Positions 22,075-34,259 of a DNA stretch of 64,000 nt are shown here, one piece after another. Made by a program: the position numbers and the translations under genes. This DNA comes from Nepenthes gracilis (lineage: Eukaryota > Streptophyta > Magnoliopsida > Caryophyllales > Nepenthaceae), in NCBI GenBank assembly GCA_033239525.1, contig BSYO01000003.1, forward strand, positions 21,221,716 to 21,285,715, given 5' to 3'. The stretch's first letter is position 1. Each line of letters begins with the position of its first letter. A model generated the notes under the pieces. It was not told the DNA's origin. It saw only the letters and a program-made list of their open reading frames with translations, and ran no database searches.

Positions 22075-24945
22075 TTGATATTCCAAAACTACCCCTTGGT
22101 CCGTTCGGAACGTTGGACCCGTGACTACATTAAATTATTTATTTATTGATTGATTTTCGTTACTATTCTTAAGGTTGGAAGTGGATAAATTTTAGGTGTG
22201 CCAATCTTCTGCCCCACCCCCATAAACAAAAAAACAAAAGACAAAAAAAAAAAAAAACTTCATAAATTATGCTAAAATAATGTGTCATTGTTCATCCATT
22301 GGGTGTCAAATTTAGATAAATTAAAAATTGATCAGTTATTTTTAAATTAATTAATATATATATTTTTTTAAATTTATTATTAATTATGTTAAAATTAAGG
22401 TTATAATTTATAGACATATATTTATTAATAAGTATGTTAGAAGAATAAAGTTATAAAATATGCAATGATAAAATAAGCATTAATTAGTTCAAATCTTAAT
22501 ATAAATTTAAAATAATTTATATGCTTTATATCCTTTATCTTTATAATGTATTTTTGGGCAATTTTTTTAGTTTAGAAGACTATTAAGCAATGAAATGGAA
22601 GAATGGGATACAAAATCCTATTAATTATAAATTTAAATTAATCGTTAATTATATTATTTTTATATTTTGATGATACTTTTTAAAATATATAAATATATAT
22701 ATTTTTAATACATAATTAGGCAATACTTAATTTCCTTTTACTATTAATCATAATTATTGGCCTATATATATTTATAAGAATTTTGAGCAACATTAATACA
22801 TGAACATATATATATATATATATTATTAGTAATGTTGAGATGACACAACCTAAATGCCAAGACAAAATAACATGACTGGCTATTCCAATAAAAAGTAATA
22901 TAATAAATATAAGGAAATTAGAATTATATATAATATTATTTTATATTTTTTCAATTATTAAATAAAGATATATAAGTATTTGCATATGTATTAAATATAA
23001 ATTGATCTTCATATACTTAATCGTGATATATTTATATATTTTAACAATGAATTAATACTGTAAAATAAAATGGTTTTTTGTATTTCTAATATTCTATTAT
23101 ATTATGTCAATCTCAAATTAGGATTTATAATTAACCAATAAAATTAGAGAGAAAACGAAATATTCAGGACGCGGTTTGAGAAGAAGATGGACCCGGCTTT
23201 GACCTGTAAATGGGGATAATCTAAAAAGAACGGCTCAAGGGTCAAGCAATCCTTCACAGTCTTCCAAAGCATTTATGGTATCCTAATAAATGTGTTTTTT
23301 TCTTTTTTTTTCTTTTTCCCTGTCCGACAAGAAAGGGATAATTATTTAAAAATGCGGCAAAATACTAAATTCGTTGGATTGAATTTTGTTATAATTTTTA
23401 GGTACAATATTTTTGTCCTATTAATGGTAAAATCATTTCTTAAATTGATAAATAATATATGCTGAAATATTTTTGCAATGTGTTTTTTTATTTTTAATTA
23501 TCATATTTTTTTACTAAATTATTATGTATAAATATAAATTGACACACCTATATTTATGAATATCAAATTAGCCTAAAAAATTAACCTATGGATGATTGAC
23601 ACGTCTATATTTCTTATCCCGAAGAACTAAAAATAATTTCTCTCTCTTTATTTTTTTTATTTTTAAAATGTATTTTGATATCGTATTCACAATGATGAAA
23701 ATACTATTACATTTTATAAAAAGATAATTATTTACAAATTATTAAAATATATCTCATTTTTATTAAAGGGTATTTTTTAAAAAAATGGGTATATTTGTTG
23801 ATGAATATATAGCTTCTTTATTAATTAATAATTAATTAATATATTTAATTTATAAATATGTAAATCAATGAAATAAATGCAATATCATATAAGATATTTT
23901 CTTATAAATCATTCATATTACGTTGTCAAATTTTTATTATTGAGATGACAAGAAATTTAGTTTTTAAGACGACGATAATAAATACCATTGAATTTGAAAT
24001 TGAAATATTTTATGTTGAAGAAATAAAAATTCCAACACTTATTAATAGAAACTAATTTTAGTAAATCGCTCTAAAGAGTGTGTAAATATTTGAGTAATAT
24101 TAAGATTTTTCGTTATAATATGAACGTTACAAGCCCAAACAATATACAACTTTTTTTTTTTTTTTGGTTTAAAGAATGAATAAAAACATATGGATTCAGT
24201 TATTTAAAATCCCATAATGTAAAAAATCTTATACCTTAAACTTTATAGTGTGCAAAGTTAGGGCATTTTTCATATGTTTAGTTACTAAAATAAAAATAAA
24301 AATAAAATAATTATTTTAAAAAAATAAATTAAGATAAAAATAAATTTAAAAATTAATATTAATTATCTCATTAGTTACTTAAAATAGATAAAATTAAATT
24401 AAAAAATATTTTTTAGTATTTAACACACAATAATAATATTATAAATAATTAAGAAATTTGTATAAAATAATTTTTTATCCTTACCTAAAAAATAATATTT
24501 TAATATATATTAGAATATTCTAATAAATCTAATCAAAATGGAGTCATCTAATCTATTTAGATTTATTGATTTAAAATTTTATAAAATTTGATTAAGGTAT
24601 ATCAGTATTGATGGATCTCGAGAATTCAAATTGACATAAAATTAGAAAATCAATAAGTTTGCTTGGATATCTAAACGTAAACGAGTCTGATTTTTATAAT
24701 TATAAAATTAAATTCTACGCATTACAACAAAATATATAAGGTATTAGTTTCAAAAATATGGTAATTAAGAGTAATTAATTTAATATAAATAAATCGATGT
24801 CAAAGAATATGAGAGAAATTGGATTGAAAAATCCAAAGACCCGAAATTGGCAAAATAAGCATTGTAAACCTTAAAAAGTTAGTCCATAAATAATATTCGA
24901 GTTTTAAATTCTAATAATCACAACTTATTAAGTCAATATAATTAA
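22075..24945. other. AT-rich intergenic DNA, nothing recognised
   Basis: Very AT-rich sequence with poly-T/poly-A runs and TA microsatellites (for example about 22807-22822). I see no gene, no RNA gene and no clear transposon end here. Upstream promoter elements of the RING-CH gene should lie just above 22075. Confidence 0.6.
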
Positions 24946-25400
24946 AATTAGGGTTCAATGGTGTACAAAATCGGGTTAGGAGGGTTGAAACGGGTCTCGA
25001 ATGGCACGTGTGCGAAGCAGGCTTACTGCAGGCTTGACCCTCGCCCAACCTGTGCCTAAAGCGTGACCAGGGCACGAAAGACAGAATGTCGTGCCTGAGG
25101 AACCCCTGATGCACACTCGAGGTGCGATTTTCAGTGCTGCGGTGCCCAAATAGTGCTCAACTGGTACTTAAGGCACCAATCCGGGTATTTAAACAAACAA
25201 ATTATTTTCTTCGGCCATTTTTGGGTGGAAAGAGAGAGAAAAGAGAGAGAGAATGCGAAGGGCAAGAAAGAGGAAGAGGAGATCAATGCTCTCAAATCCA
25301 TTACCGATTTAGAGCTAGTTAAAGAAGTTGTAGATCGGGTCGATATAAATACACTCACATACTTTTCTTTCTTTTTGTTGTGCTTTTTGTTCCGTTTTTT
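24946..25400. other. Isolated GC-richer stretch, unclassified
   Basis: A block of about 250 bases with clearly higher GC than its surroundings is followed by a short frame rich in Lys/Arg/Glu (25153-25404, +). The frame has no recognised domain. It could be the edge of an old transposon or an LTR fragment. No terminal repeats or duplication were found. Confidence 0.3.
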
Positions 25401-28400
25401 CTGAGTATTTTTATTTTGATATCTGTCTAAATATGTACTTTATGATACTCATATATTGAGTACGTATATATACTGATTTTATATCCAATTTTTAAGTTTT
25501 TTGGGGTATTATGCTTCTAACAAAAGCCTAACCCCATGCCTCATGTTTTCTTCTGTTTATTTTGGGATTTATATATAATATGAATTTGAAACTTGAAACC
25601 CTAACTTGTGAACGTAATTATTTAGTATTTGTTCACATGTATTTTGGATATATTATTTTGTATATTTTAAAAATTATGTTGGATGCTTTTGTAAAGGTAT
25701 TTGTTGTCCGAAAGTTATGAAATTTTATTTGGCTCAATATGGTAAGGATTTTCTAATTTTTCTCAAATTTTATGTTAATTTGTGCATGTATGTGAAGCCA
25801 TGTAAATAGTTAAATCCACAAGAATATAAAAATACGTATTAGTATCCATAAGAATATGGTAATCTGTATCTGTATCTGTATCTAAGAAATATGAAAATAT
25901 AAAATATATATCCGTATTTACAAGGATATAAAATTATAAATTTGTATCAAAACATTAAAACTTTATAATTTACTATCTGTTATCTGATATTTGAAACTTT
26001 CTCCCGGTATGAGAAAATTAAAGAAAACTTATATGAATATTTATGCAGAATTTTTAATATAAAATATGAAAAAAAATCATGAAATTAGATCAAAAATTTT
26101 TATTTTAGCGGGTAGCATTCTCTAACATGCGGTAAAATATTATAGTGGTAAATCGATGAACTACCCTGGGCCACAGAGTATGTTATGGTAGTATAATAAT
26201 AAGGACTATTGATCAAATATATTTAAAATTAAAGGTATACCGTTTACCATTGGACATTGAATTCGACGTACGTGGATAGGCATTAGATTGTGTGGTCCGA
26301 ATACAATTCTTTTCTCGATTTGTCTACTCTGTTAATTGGTAATGCCTACTAATCATGAACCGTAAAGATAAAAAAATTTCTACATATTTTAGAACCTAAA
26401 AGAATTAAAAATAAAATATGGAAGAAAAGTGTGTTTCGAAAAGTGTATTTGCTCGTGCTTCATGTTTATACATCTATATTGTACTCTTATTCCCTTTCTC
26501 TTGATTTATTTTGAGCATATTGTATATTGTCATTGATTATATTATACTTTATTAAATATTTGACTCACTTTCTACTATTTTCTTACCTTCAAATGGATAT
26601 AAGTTTATACCTAATGAGGTAGAGTAGAAATTAGCAATGGACTTGAAAGTTTATTCCGTAAACTCAGATTTTTATGGTTTTGTACTTATGTATAGAGGAA
26701 ATTTTGTACGTTCTGATGGATATATATTTGTATATTGATGATATACAGATAGTTTAATTTTTGCTTTGTATTGATGGATGTATATGCTTCATTAGATTAT
26801 TATGGTTGAATTTCAGGTACCTAATGGCATCTTTTATTTATTGACGTTGTATTTAGGAGATATGACGTTAGAGTCACATATTAATTTTGTGGTTTTTGGA
26901 TATTGTGTATTTATTATGTATATATATATATTGTACATGGATATTGTAGAAATTTATATTTAGTTTGACGACTATTTTATAGACGGACCCTTACCGATTT
27001 TTGGTTAGAATATAGTCCGTCACAAAATAAATTAGAAAAAAATGGTATATAAAATTTATTCCTTAATATAAAAATAAAATTTTTATTTTATCTTATTGAA
27101 CGGGCCATTTTGGTTAATTTTTATGTCATATATAAAATTGGACTCCCATTTTGCAATGATTATGATACTCAAGTATAAATGTCCCCGTAATATGTGAATT
27201 TTTTCGGTGGCTTAGGGCTTTGTATGCCATGGAATACATTATATTATGTTATAAATATCCGGTCACAAAAAGTAAAATAATATAAATATATTGTTTTTTA
27301 TTGTAATTGTTGATGAAAAATATAAAAAAGGAAATAAAGTATTTTCAAGTTAAACAACAGGATCAAATTTATATATATATATACTTTTTTGAGTTGGTCC
27401 AACTTTTACTATCCCCCTTAATTTTAATTAGTTTTAATTCGGATTTGGCTAATTTTACATACGAGTTAAATGATGTCGAATTAATTAAAAAAATATTAAT
27501 TATTAAATTTTTATTTACTTTAACAGGTACGTAATAAATGCAATTCAAATTTTATATTAAAAAATGAAATTAATTTAAATGTAAATAGTCAAAATATTTT
27601 TAGTAATGTGGACAAATTGATTTCCTTAGGTATATCATTAATTTTGCTTGGCAACTGGATAGAGTTTGAATGATTTTGCTGATAAATTATTACGTAGGAA
27701 CGAAGAGTTCAAATTGTACAAGGAATATAATAATTATATAATTATACCATGGCAGGTTCCATTCATAGTAATATAGAAGTTTATGAAATTATAATTATTT
27801 ACAAATCATTTAATTATTATATTATTTTTTTATATTGGTAATGAAAAATAAAAATTAATGATGTACATAAATCTATGTTTCAATTATTTTATGGATTTGG
27901 AATTGATTTATTTTTATTTATCATTATTTTTAATGAGAATTATAAAAAATATGTAGATGATTTTCTGGACTTATTATATTATTTAAGAGAGGTTATAAAA
28001 TTGTTCTAACTTTAAATTTTGAAAGCATTTTCTATGCATTCTTCAAAGAAAATTGATTTTTTAAATTATACAGATAGATATTTTTATGGTTTATGAGGTA
28101 AAAAGAATATTAATTTTTTAATTATATTAATATTACTGTTTGCATCTATCAAATTTATTAAAAAAATAATTTTCTATTAAAAATAATAAAATCATGTGAC
28201 ATGATTAATTTTATTTGTTTATAAACTATTAAATATAAATTATAGTAATTTTAATTTATAAATAATGTCTGATGATTGGTGGTGCCATACGCAGGTTCTA
28301 TAATTATATATATATTTTAATACTATTGACTTTTATTTATATGGGCTTATTTGATCGGTGATTAAAAAAATATTAAATTCGAATAGATGTTCGAAGCAAA

Positions 28401-28440
28401 AGCTGTTCACGTGTTTTTTTTTTACAGACTGTTTTTACAA
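25401..28440. other. AT-rich intergenic DNA, nothing recognised
   Basis: Low-complexity AT-rich sequence. No coding exon, RNA gene or complete mobile element could be supported. Confidence 0.6.
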
Positions 28441-28742
28441 AAATGCACGATAAGACCGTTGTTATGAAGTTTGAATGTGGAGCGTCAGATCTTCGATCTG
28501 ACGGCTGTTGTGTCTGCCTGAATTTGAAATTTGTGGGACCCAGTTATTTTGTCAGGACAATCACTCTCAAAATCACGAGCAGCGTTGATTCTATGGGTCC
28601 GCATTTTTTACGCGCAAAGCATGGTGCGTCCTCACTTCTCTGTTTTTCTTTTTCCCAATCTATCGTGGCGGGATGTATGTTTCCCTTTAAAGGAGAATTT
28701 TTTATTTAATTAATTCCGGTGATAAAATTTTTAATTAATTTA
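28441..28742. other. Gene-like non-AT-rich island with a perfect inverted repeat
   Basis: This 300-bp block is less AT-rich than its flanks and ends exactly where the inverted LTR begins. It contains a 9-bp-arm inverted repeat (28483-28491 and 28495-28503, arms CGTCAGATC and GATCTGACG, loop TTC). It resembles a promoter or leader fragment, but no gene follows on either strand. Confidence 0.35.
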
Positions 28743-29772
28743 TGTTACGTTTTCGGGTTCTAATCTCTATATGGATAAGGATTTGAATGTAGAGTAACAT
28801 AAATATAGATTTTAAGTAGAAAGAAGGGAGAGAGATAGTAATAGGCAGCATTTTCACATAAAAAATTTTTTTCTAACAAGAGAAAAAAATCACAAAATTT
28901 TAAATTCGAAACAATTTTACTATTCAGGTGTGTGAGTACAAATAGTAAAGAATAGAGTGTATGATGACTCTTAAAGATCACTATTATAATCACAAGTATT
29001 TTCTCAATTATACAGCGNTGAGTATTTTTCTTTCTCTTTTTATGAGTGTAAATGCAAGTGCGGAAAATTTTTATCATTTGTTAAGTACACAGTGAATACT
29101 TATATAATAATTTGAATCCTCCTACGTGGAGCGCCCACGTGGAGTTGGCATGTGCATGGGATCTTGCCACAAATTCTACAAATCTATATTGCCATGTCAG
29201 AGACGTTGCATGCATACGGGCCGTGAGATGTCATTTTGCAGTGATCACACATGCTCTATAAGTCATCATTTTTTGTGAAGATTGCGTGTTGTAGAGATTG
29301 CGCGTACTTTTGCGAAAGCCAACAATCTGAACTGGTGTCCTTGATCGTACTCAGCTTCCTTTCCTATGCTCATGTCGTTGAAAATGTCTTAGAGTTCTCG
29401 TCCTTGATAAAAGCTTTTGGCTTTGTTCATGTCCGCGGACATTTGGTGAGAAAAGTCCTCGGGTTTCAACTGAGGACTTGGTCAGTAATAAGTCTTTGGG
29501 CTTTTAGACCCATATTCTCAATGTCATGTCCTTGGGACTTTATTGGATACTTTGGTTTCTTACGGAGTACTTGAGCCTCCTGAGCAAAGTCAGCTTCTTG
29601 AATCAATTCAACTTTTTAGGCCTCTTGGGCCGTGAACCTAAGTCATTAGGCCTCTTGAGTTAATTTAACTTTTTAAACCAAATTAGTTTCGTGGGCCTCT
29701 TAGGATGTGGGCCCAATTTTTGGGCCTTTTATTTAGGTCCTGGGTATTACTACTCATAATTGGGTACCAACA
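28743..29772 (-). mobile_element. LTR in minus orientation at the left end of the Tat element
   Basis: Read on the minus strand this 1,030-bp block starts TGTTGGTACCC and ends in AACGTAACA. Its reverse complement aligns along its length with 37073-38088, including shared blocks around the G-box CACGTG, a TATATAAGTATTCAC TATA region and the terminal AACG-AAC. Identity by eye is variable, from about 88% in the better parts to about 65% near the end. The bases inside the element (29773 on) are gag coding sequence directly abutting the TG end, with no primer-binding site. Confidence 0.8.
29018..29018. other. Ambiguous base N in the assembly
   Basis: The only non-ACGT character seen in the window lies inside the left LTR, suggesting weak consensus or unresolved repeat copies at this point. 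Confidence 0.95.
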
Positions 29773-32700
29773 TCATGACTCCCTTGAACGACTCTTGTAT
29801 CAATATCCTGATATAGATTCGAGATGTGAAATTTTTAAAGTGGCCCAAAGCGCTAGAGAATCCCGATAGTGGTGACCAGTCCAAGTACTGCCACTACCAT
29901 CATTGTGGAGGTCTACGATATTGAGGACTGCAGAACATTGTAGAAAGAGATAGAGGAACTGATAAGAGAGGTCACCTAATCGTTTTCTGCAAAGACTCGG
30001 ATAAGTTTTCTAAATAGCAGGAGATGGTGTGGCTAACCATCCAAGGAACCAAGTAGCCTGGGGGAGTCGTCAACATGATATTGACTCACTCGACCAGAAG
30101 TGGCACCCAAGAGGATCCAACGGCAAAGCAGAAGAAGTCAATGGTAGAATTTAAGGATGAGGTCATTAGTTTTAACAACAAAGATATGGCCCATGTAATG
30201 TCCCCCATTTTGACCATTTGGTTGCAACTGCACTCGTATTGATGGAGTTTTAGACTATTAGATAAATCGAGTATTTATTGATAATGAAAATTTTCGTAAT
30301 TTATTTTACTTTGATACATTCTTTAAATTAAGATTCAAGAGAAGTTAACTGACGACTATCGAAGGACCCCTCTATGGACTAGACAATGAGCCAGTACTAG
30401 CATAGGGAGTCATCCAACTTGAAGTCACGTTAGGAACCTATCCGAGGATAGCATCAAGACCATTTCCTTCTTGGTAGTAGACCTCATGTCAATTTACAAC
30501 GCTATCATCGGGCATCCTTGCCTTGCTGCCCTTGGAGCCGTGACATCAATCCCAAATTTAAAGATGAAGTTTTCCATGCTATACGGGATTAGAGAGGTTC
30601 TCGGGGATCAAATTGCCGGACAGATATGTTATCTGCCCCAAATCACATAAACGCCTTTTCCTCAACCCGTTGAATACTTGGACTTTCGCGATGAAACAAC
30701 ATTGTAACAGGTCGAGTCTAGGGAAGCAATCGAACCGAGTATTTTTGGATCCCAAAGATCCTAAAAATTCGTCCAGATGGGAAGTTCACTACCTCAACCT
30801 TTCCAAGGCCAGCTTATCAATTTTCTAAAGAAAAACTTAGATGCCTTTACCTGGGTACTGAGCGATATGCCAGAGATACCGACTGGAATAATGATCTATA
30901 AATTGGACCTAGATCCCAATCATAAGATTGTTCGGCAGAAGAGGAGAAACTATTTAGTGAAAAGTTGGTGGCTATCCGAAAAGAGGTAAAGAAACTTTTG
31001 GACGTCAGATTCATACGGGAGGTACATTATCCGATTGGCTGTCAAATATCGTGATGGTTAAGAAGAATAATGGAAAGTGGAGGATGTGCGTGGACTTTAC
31101 AGATGTTAATAAAGCATGTCAAAAGGATAACTTTCCACTGCTGATGATCGATTCGTTTGTAGACTCGACATCCGGATATGAACTCCTAAATTTTATGGAC
31201 GCGTATTCAGGCTACAATCAAATAAGGATGAGCCCTGATGACGATGAGCACACATCGTTTATGATGGATCAAGGGACGTACTGTAATAAAGTCATACCCT
31301 TCGGCCTCAAGAATACTGGTGCCATTTATCAGAGGCGCGTGAGTAAAATATTCGAAGGCCAGATCGGAAGGAATGTGGATGCCTATGTGGACGATATACT
31401 AGTCAAAAGTAGAATAACGGACCACCACATCTAAGATCTGGACGAGATCTTTAATGTTCTAAGAGCACATGAGATGAAGCTCAATCCTGCCATGTGCACA
31501 TTCGGAGTGACATCGAAAAATTTCTTGGGTTACATTATTTTGCGCCAAGGGATCAAAGCAAATCTAGAAAAAATCAATGCCATCCTTGATATGAAATTTC
31601 CTCGAACTGTGAAGGAGGTTTAGAAGCTTACTAGGAGATTCGCAGCGCTGTCTCGCTTTTTGGCCAAGTCGGTCAAGAAGTACCTACCGCTTTTCAAGGC
31701 CATAAGAGGGACCAAGATTAAAGGTTTCCAATAGACGGCTCACTACGAAGAAGCCCTCCGAAGACTCAAGGGATATCTCTCAAATTCTCCTCTTTTGATT
31801 TCTTCCCAACCAGGCGAGGAGTTATATTTGTACATTACTGTATTCGACACAACCTTGAATTTAGCCTTGATTCGACAGTAGCAGACGATAGGCAACAACT
31901 TGTGTACTACATTAGCAAAATCCTGGCTTACTCTAAGACAAGATACTCTCACGTAAAAAAGATGGCTCTAGTGTTCATGTATTCTGCTTGAAAACTGAAA
32001 CCATATTTCCAAGCACATAAAGTAATTGTCCTGCCCGACCAACCCTTGAGAGCAATTTTGCATAAGGTAGAAACATTAGGACGGTTGTTAAGTGCGCCAT
32101 TGAGTTGGGAGAGTTCGACATAGAGTTTTACCCAAGGCTGGCCTTAAAAGAGCAAACCTTGGTAGACTTTATCCTCGAAAGCACGACCCCAACTCTGGAC
32201 GCCTCAAGCATTTATGATGCTGAAGAATCACATAGCCTAACAATTTGGACTCTACATGTGGACGGCTCTTCCATGAAGAATGGTTGTGGAGTTAGTATTG
32301 TGTTGAGGTTGCCTGAGAAATCAGAGATAAAGTACTCGATGGTACTCGGGTTCCCAGCGACCAACAATGCCAAAAAATATGAAACTTTACTTGCAGGATT
32401 ACGGTTAGCAAAGGAGTGCTCAGCCAATGATCTGGTTGTCTACAGTGACCCTGAATTAGTTGTCAACTAGGTCCAAGGAAATATTGAAGCAAACAGCACA
32501 CAACTGTTCAAATACCTCTCAAAAGTTCGAAGACTAATTCCAACCTTCGAGAAGGTAGAAATGGTCCACATCCCCTAAAAGGAGAATGGAAAAGCCGACC
32601 AGCTCACAAAAGTAGCAGCCTCAGGGCACCTAGAGTAATATGCCCGAGGAATGCGCGAGGCCCTCAACAAATCCAGTGTGAAGGATTCTGAACCAGAAGT

Positions 32701-33960
32701 GATGTAGATATTCGATGTCGACAATTAGATGATCCCCTACCTAAGGTACTTATTTGACGGGACATTACCTCATGGTGTAGAGGAAGCTAAGAAGGTGAAG
32801 AAGATGGCAGGGTAGTACACTATCATGGACAGCGGTTGTATCGACGAGGATTCTCTACCCCTTATCTGCGGTGCCTCACTTCAGAAGAGGTAGATTACAC
32901 CTTTGGAGAAGTGCACCTCAAAGTTTGTGAATCCAACATCGGGGACAAGAACCTAACCTTCAAGCTGATGAGATAAGGATACTATTGGCTAACGATGAAG
33001 TACGACGCCATGAATTTCGTGTGAAAATGCGAGAACTGTCAAGTCCACGACAACTTTACCCACCAACCGCACATAGAACTCTAAGCTTCACAACCGCCTT
33101 GGCCATTCACGTAATGGGGGCTGGACATACTTGAGCCTTGGGCCGCTACCGACAGCATTTGGATAAAGAAAATCCTTGTTCGTCAGAATTAACTACTTCA
33201 CAAAATGGGTCAAGGCATATAGAATTGTCAAGCAGAATGCAATGGATTTTGTCAGACAGAGTATCGTGTGTAGGTTTGGGATCCTAGAATGTATTGTGAT
33301 TGACAATGGGATCCAATTCACTAGAAAAAAGGTTAACCAAAGTATTGCACCAACCTAAGGATAAGGCTAGTGCATATGTTAGTCGCGTACTCGCAGTGTA
33401 ATGGGCAATTAAAGGTCACGAACCGCACAATACTTCACGGACTAAAGACGAAGTTGGAGCATATTGGGGGCTCATGGGTCAATGATCCGCCATCAGTACT
33501 ATGGTCATAATGGACAACTCCAAGAGAGCCTACACGCGAGACTCCGTTCAGCCTGTGTTATGGGATTGAGGTAGTCATTCTTGTGGAGGTCAGATTGCCT
33601 GTCTTCGTGTGAAAAGTTTCAATCCACACAATAATGTGCAGAAACTCTGGGAAAACTTGGACCTACTTGAGAAATCCCAAGGCGCAGCAAGATTGCACAC
33701 GGTGGTGTACCAGCAGAGGGTTGCTCGGTACTACAATAAGAGGGTGAAAGTGCGAAAGTTCAAAATAGGAGATTTAGTGCAAAGAAGCATTGAGTCCACC
33801 GGAAAAAAATACCGATCGAAATAAGCTCTCCCAAAATTTGGAGAAATTGTTCATGATCTCAACCATCCTCCGAAATGGGGCATACAAGCTGTGCACTCAA
33901 GAGTTAAGGTTTGTCCCTCGAACATGGAATGTCGCCCATCTCAAGAAATACTATCAATAA
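29773..33960 (+). pseudogene. Ty3/gypsy (Tat lineage) gag-pol relic
   Basis: Coding remnants run in the order gag C-terminus, protease, RT, RNase H, integrase on the plus strand. The gag tail (about 29880-30000) keeps a damaged Cys-His knuckle region and a KEIEELIRE motif. Protease remnants lie at about 30190-30610. RT is best preserved at 31051-31434, with WRMCVDFTDVNKAC, GYNQI, FGLKN and the catalytic YVDD (YVDDILVKS). RNase H starts near 32240 (LHVDGSS). Integrase has an HHCC-like finger (about 32900-33050), the first Asp in a WGLDIL context and the second in VIDNG near 33300. The position expected to hold the catalytic Glu reads Lys (NGQLKVTNRT, near 33400). Many in-frame stops show it is dead. 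The gag N-terminal half, primer-binding site and normal 5' LTR are absent. Confidence 0.85.
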
Positions 33961-34259
33961 ATATGTACAACACACAAGTACAGTTGGTTAAATCATTTGA
34001 TATACTTGTATCATATTAATAAAATTTTTATTTGTTTACCATTTTATATTCAATTGAGTGTTTGCATATCATTTTATAAATTTATAAGACCTAAACTTCC
34101 CCTAAATCAAGTGAAAGGGTTTCTTTCATTTGTCAAAGAAACTCAGCAAAGTTTGAGTTTCTCATTGAAGTCGGACTCAAAAACTCAGTAAAGTCCGAGC
34201 GGCCTATTAGAGGTCGTACTCACAAAACTCGGTAAAGTCTAAGCGGCTCATCGAAGTCG

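Noticed and set aside
29251..29574. 107-codon frame in the left LTR and a similar minus-strand frame at 37259-37558
   Set aside because: Their resemblance comes from the two LTRs being inverted copies of each other. LTRs are non-coding and the frames are not conserved as proteins.
30193..30205. TGTAATGTCCCCC, similar to the start of the solo LTR
   Set aside because: It lies within the protease-region coding relic (DMAHVMSP) and has no matching LTR body after it.
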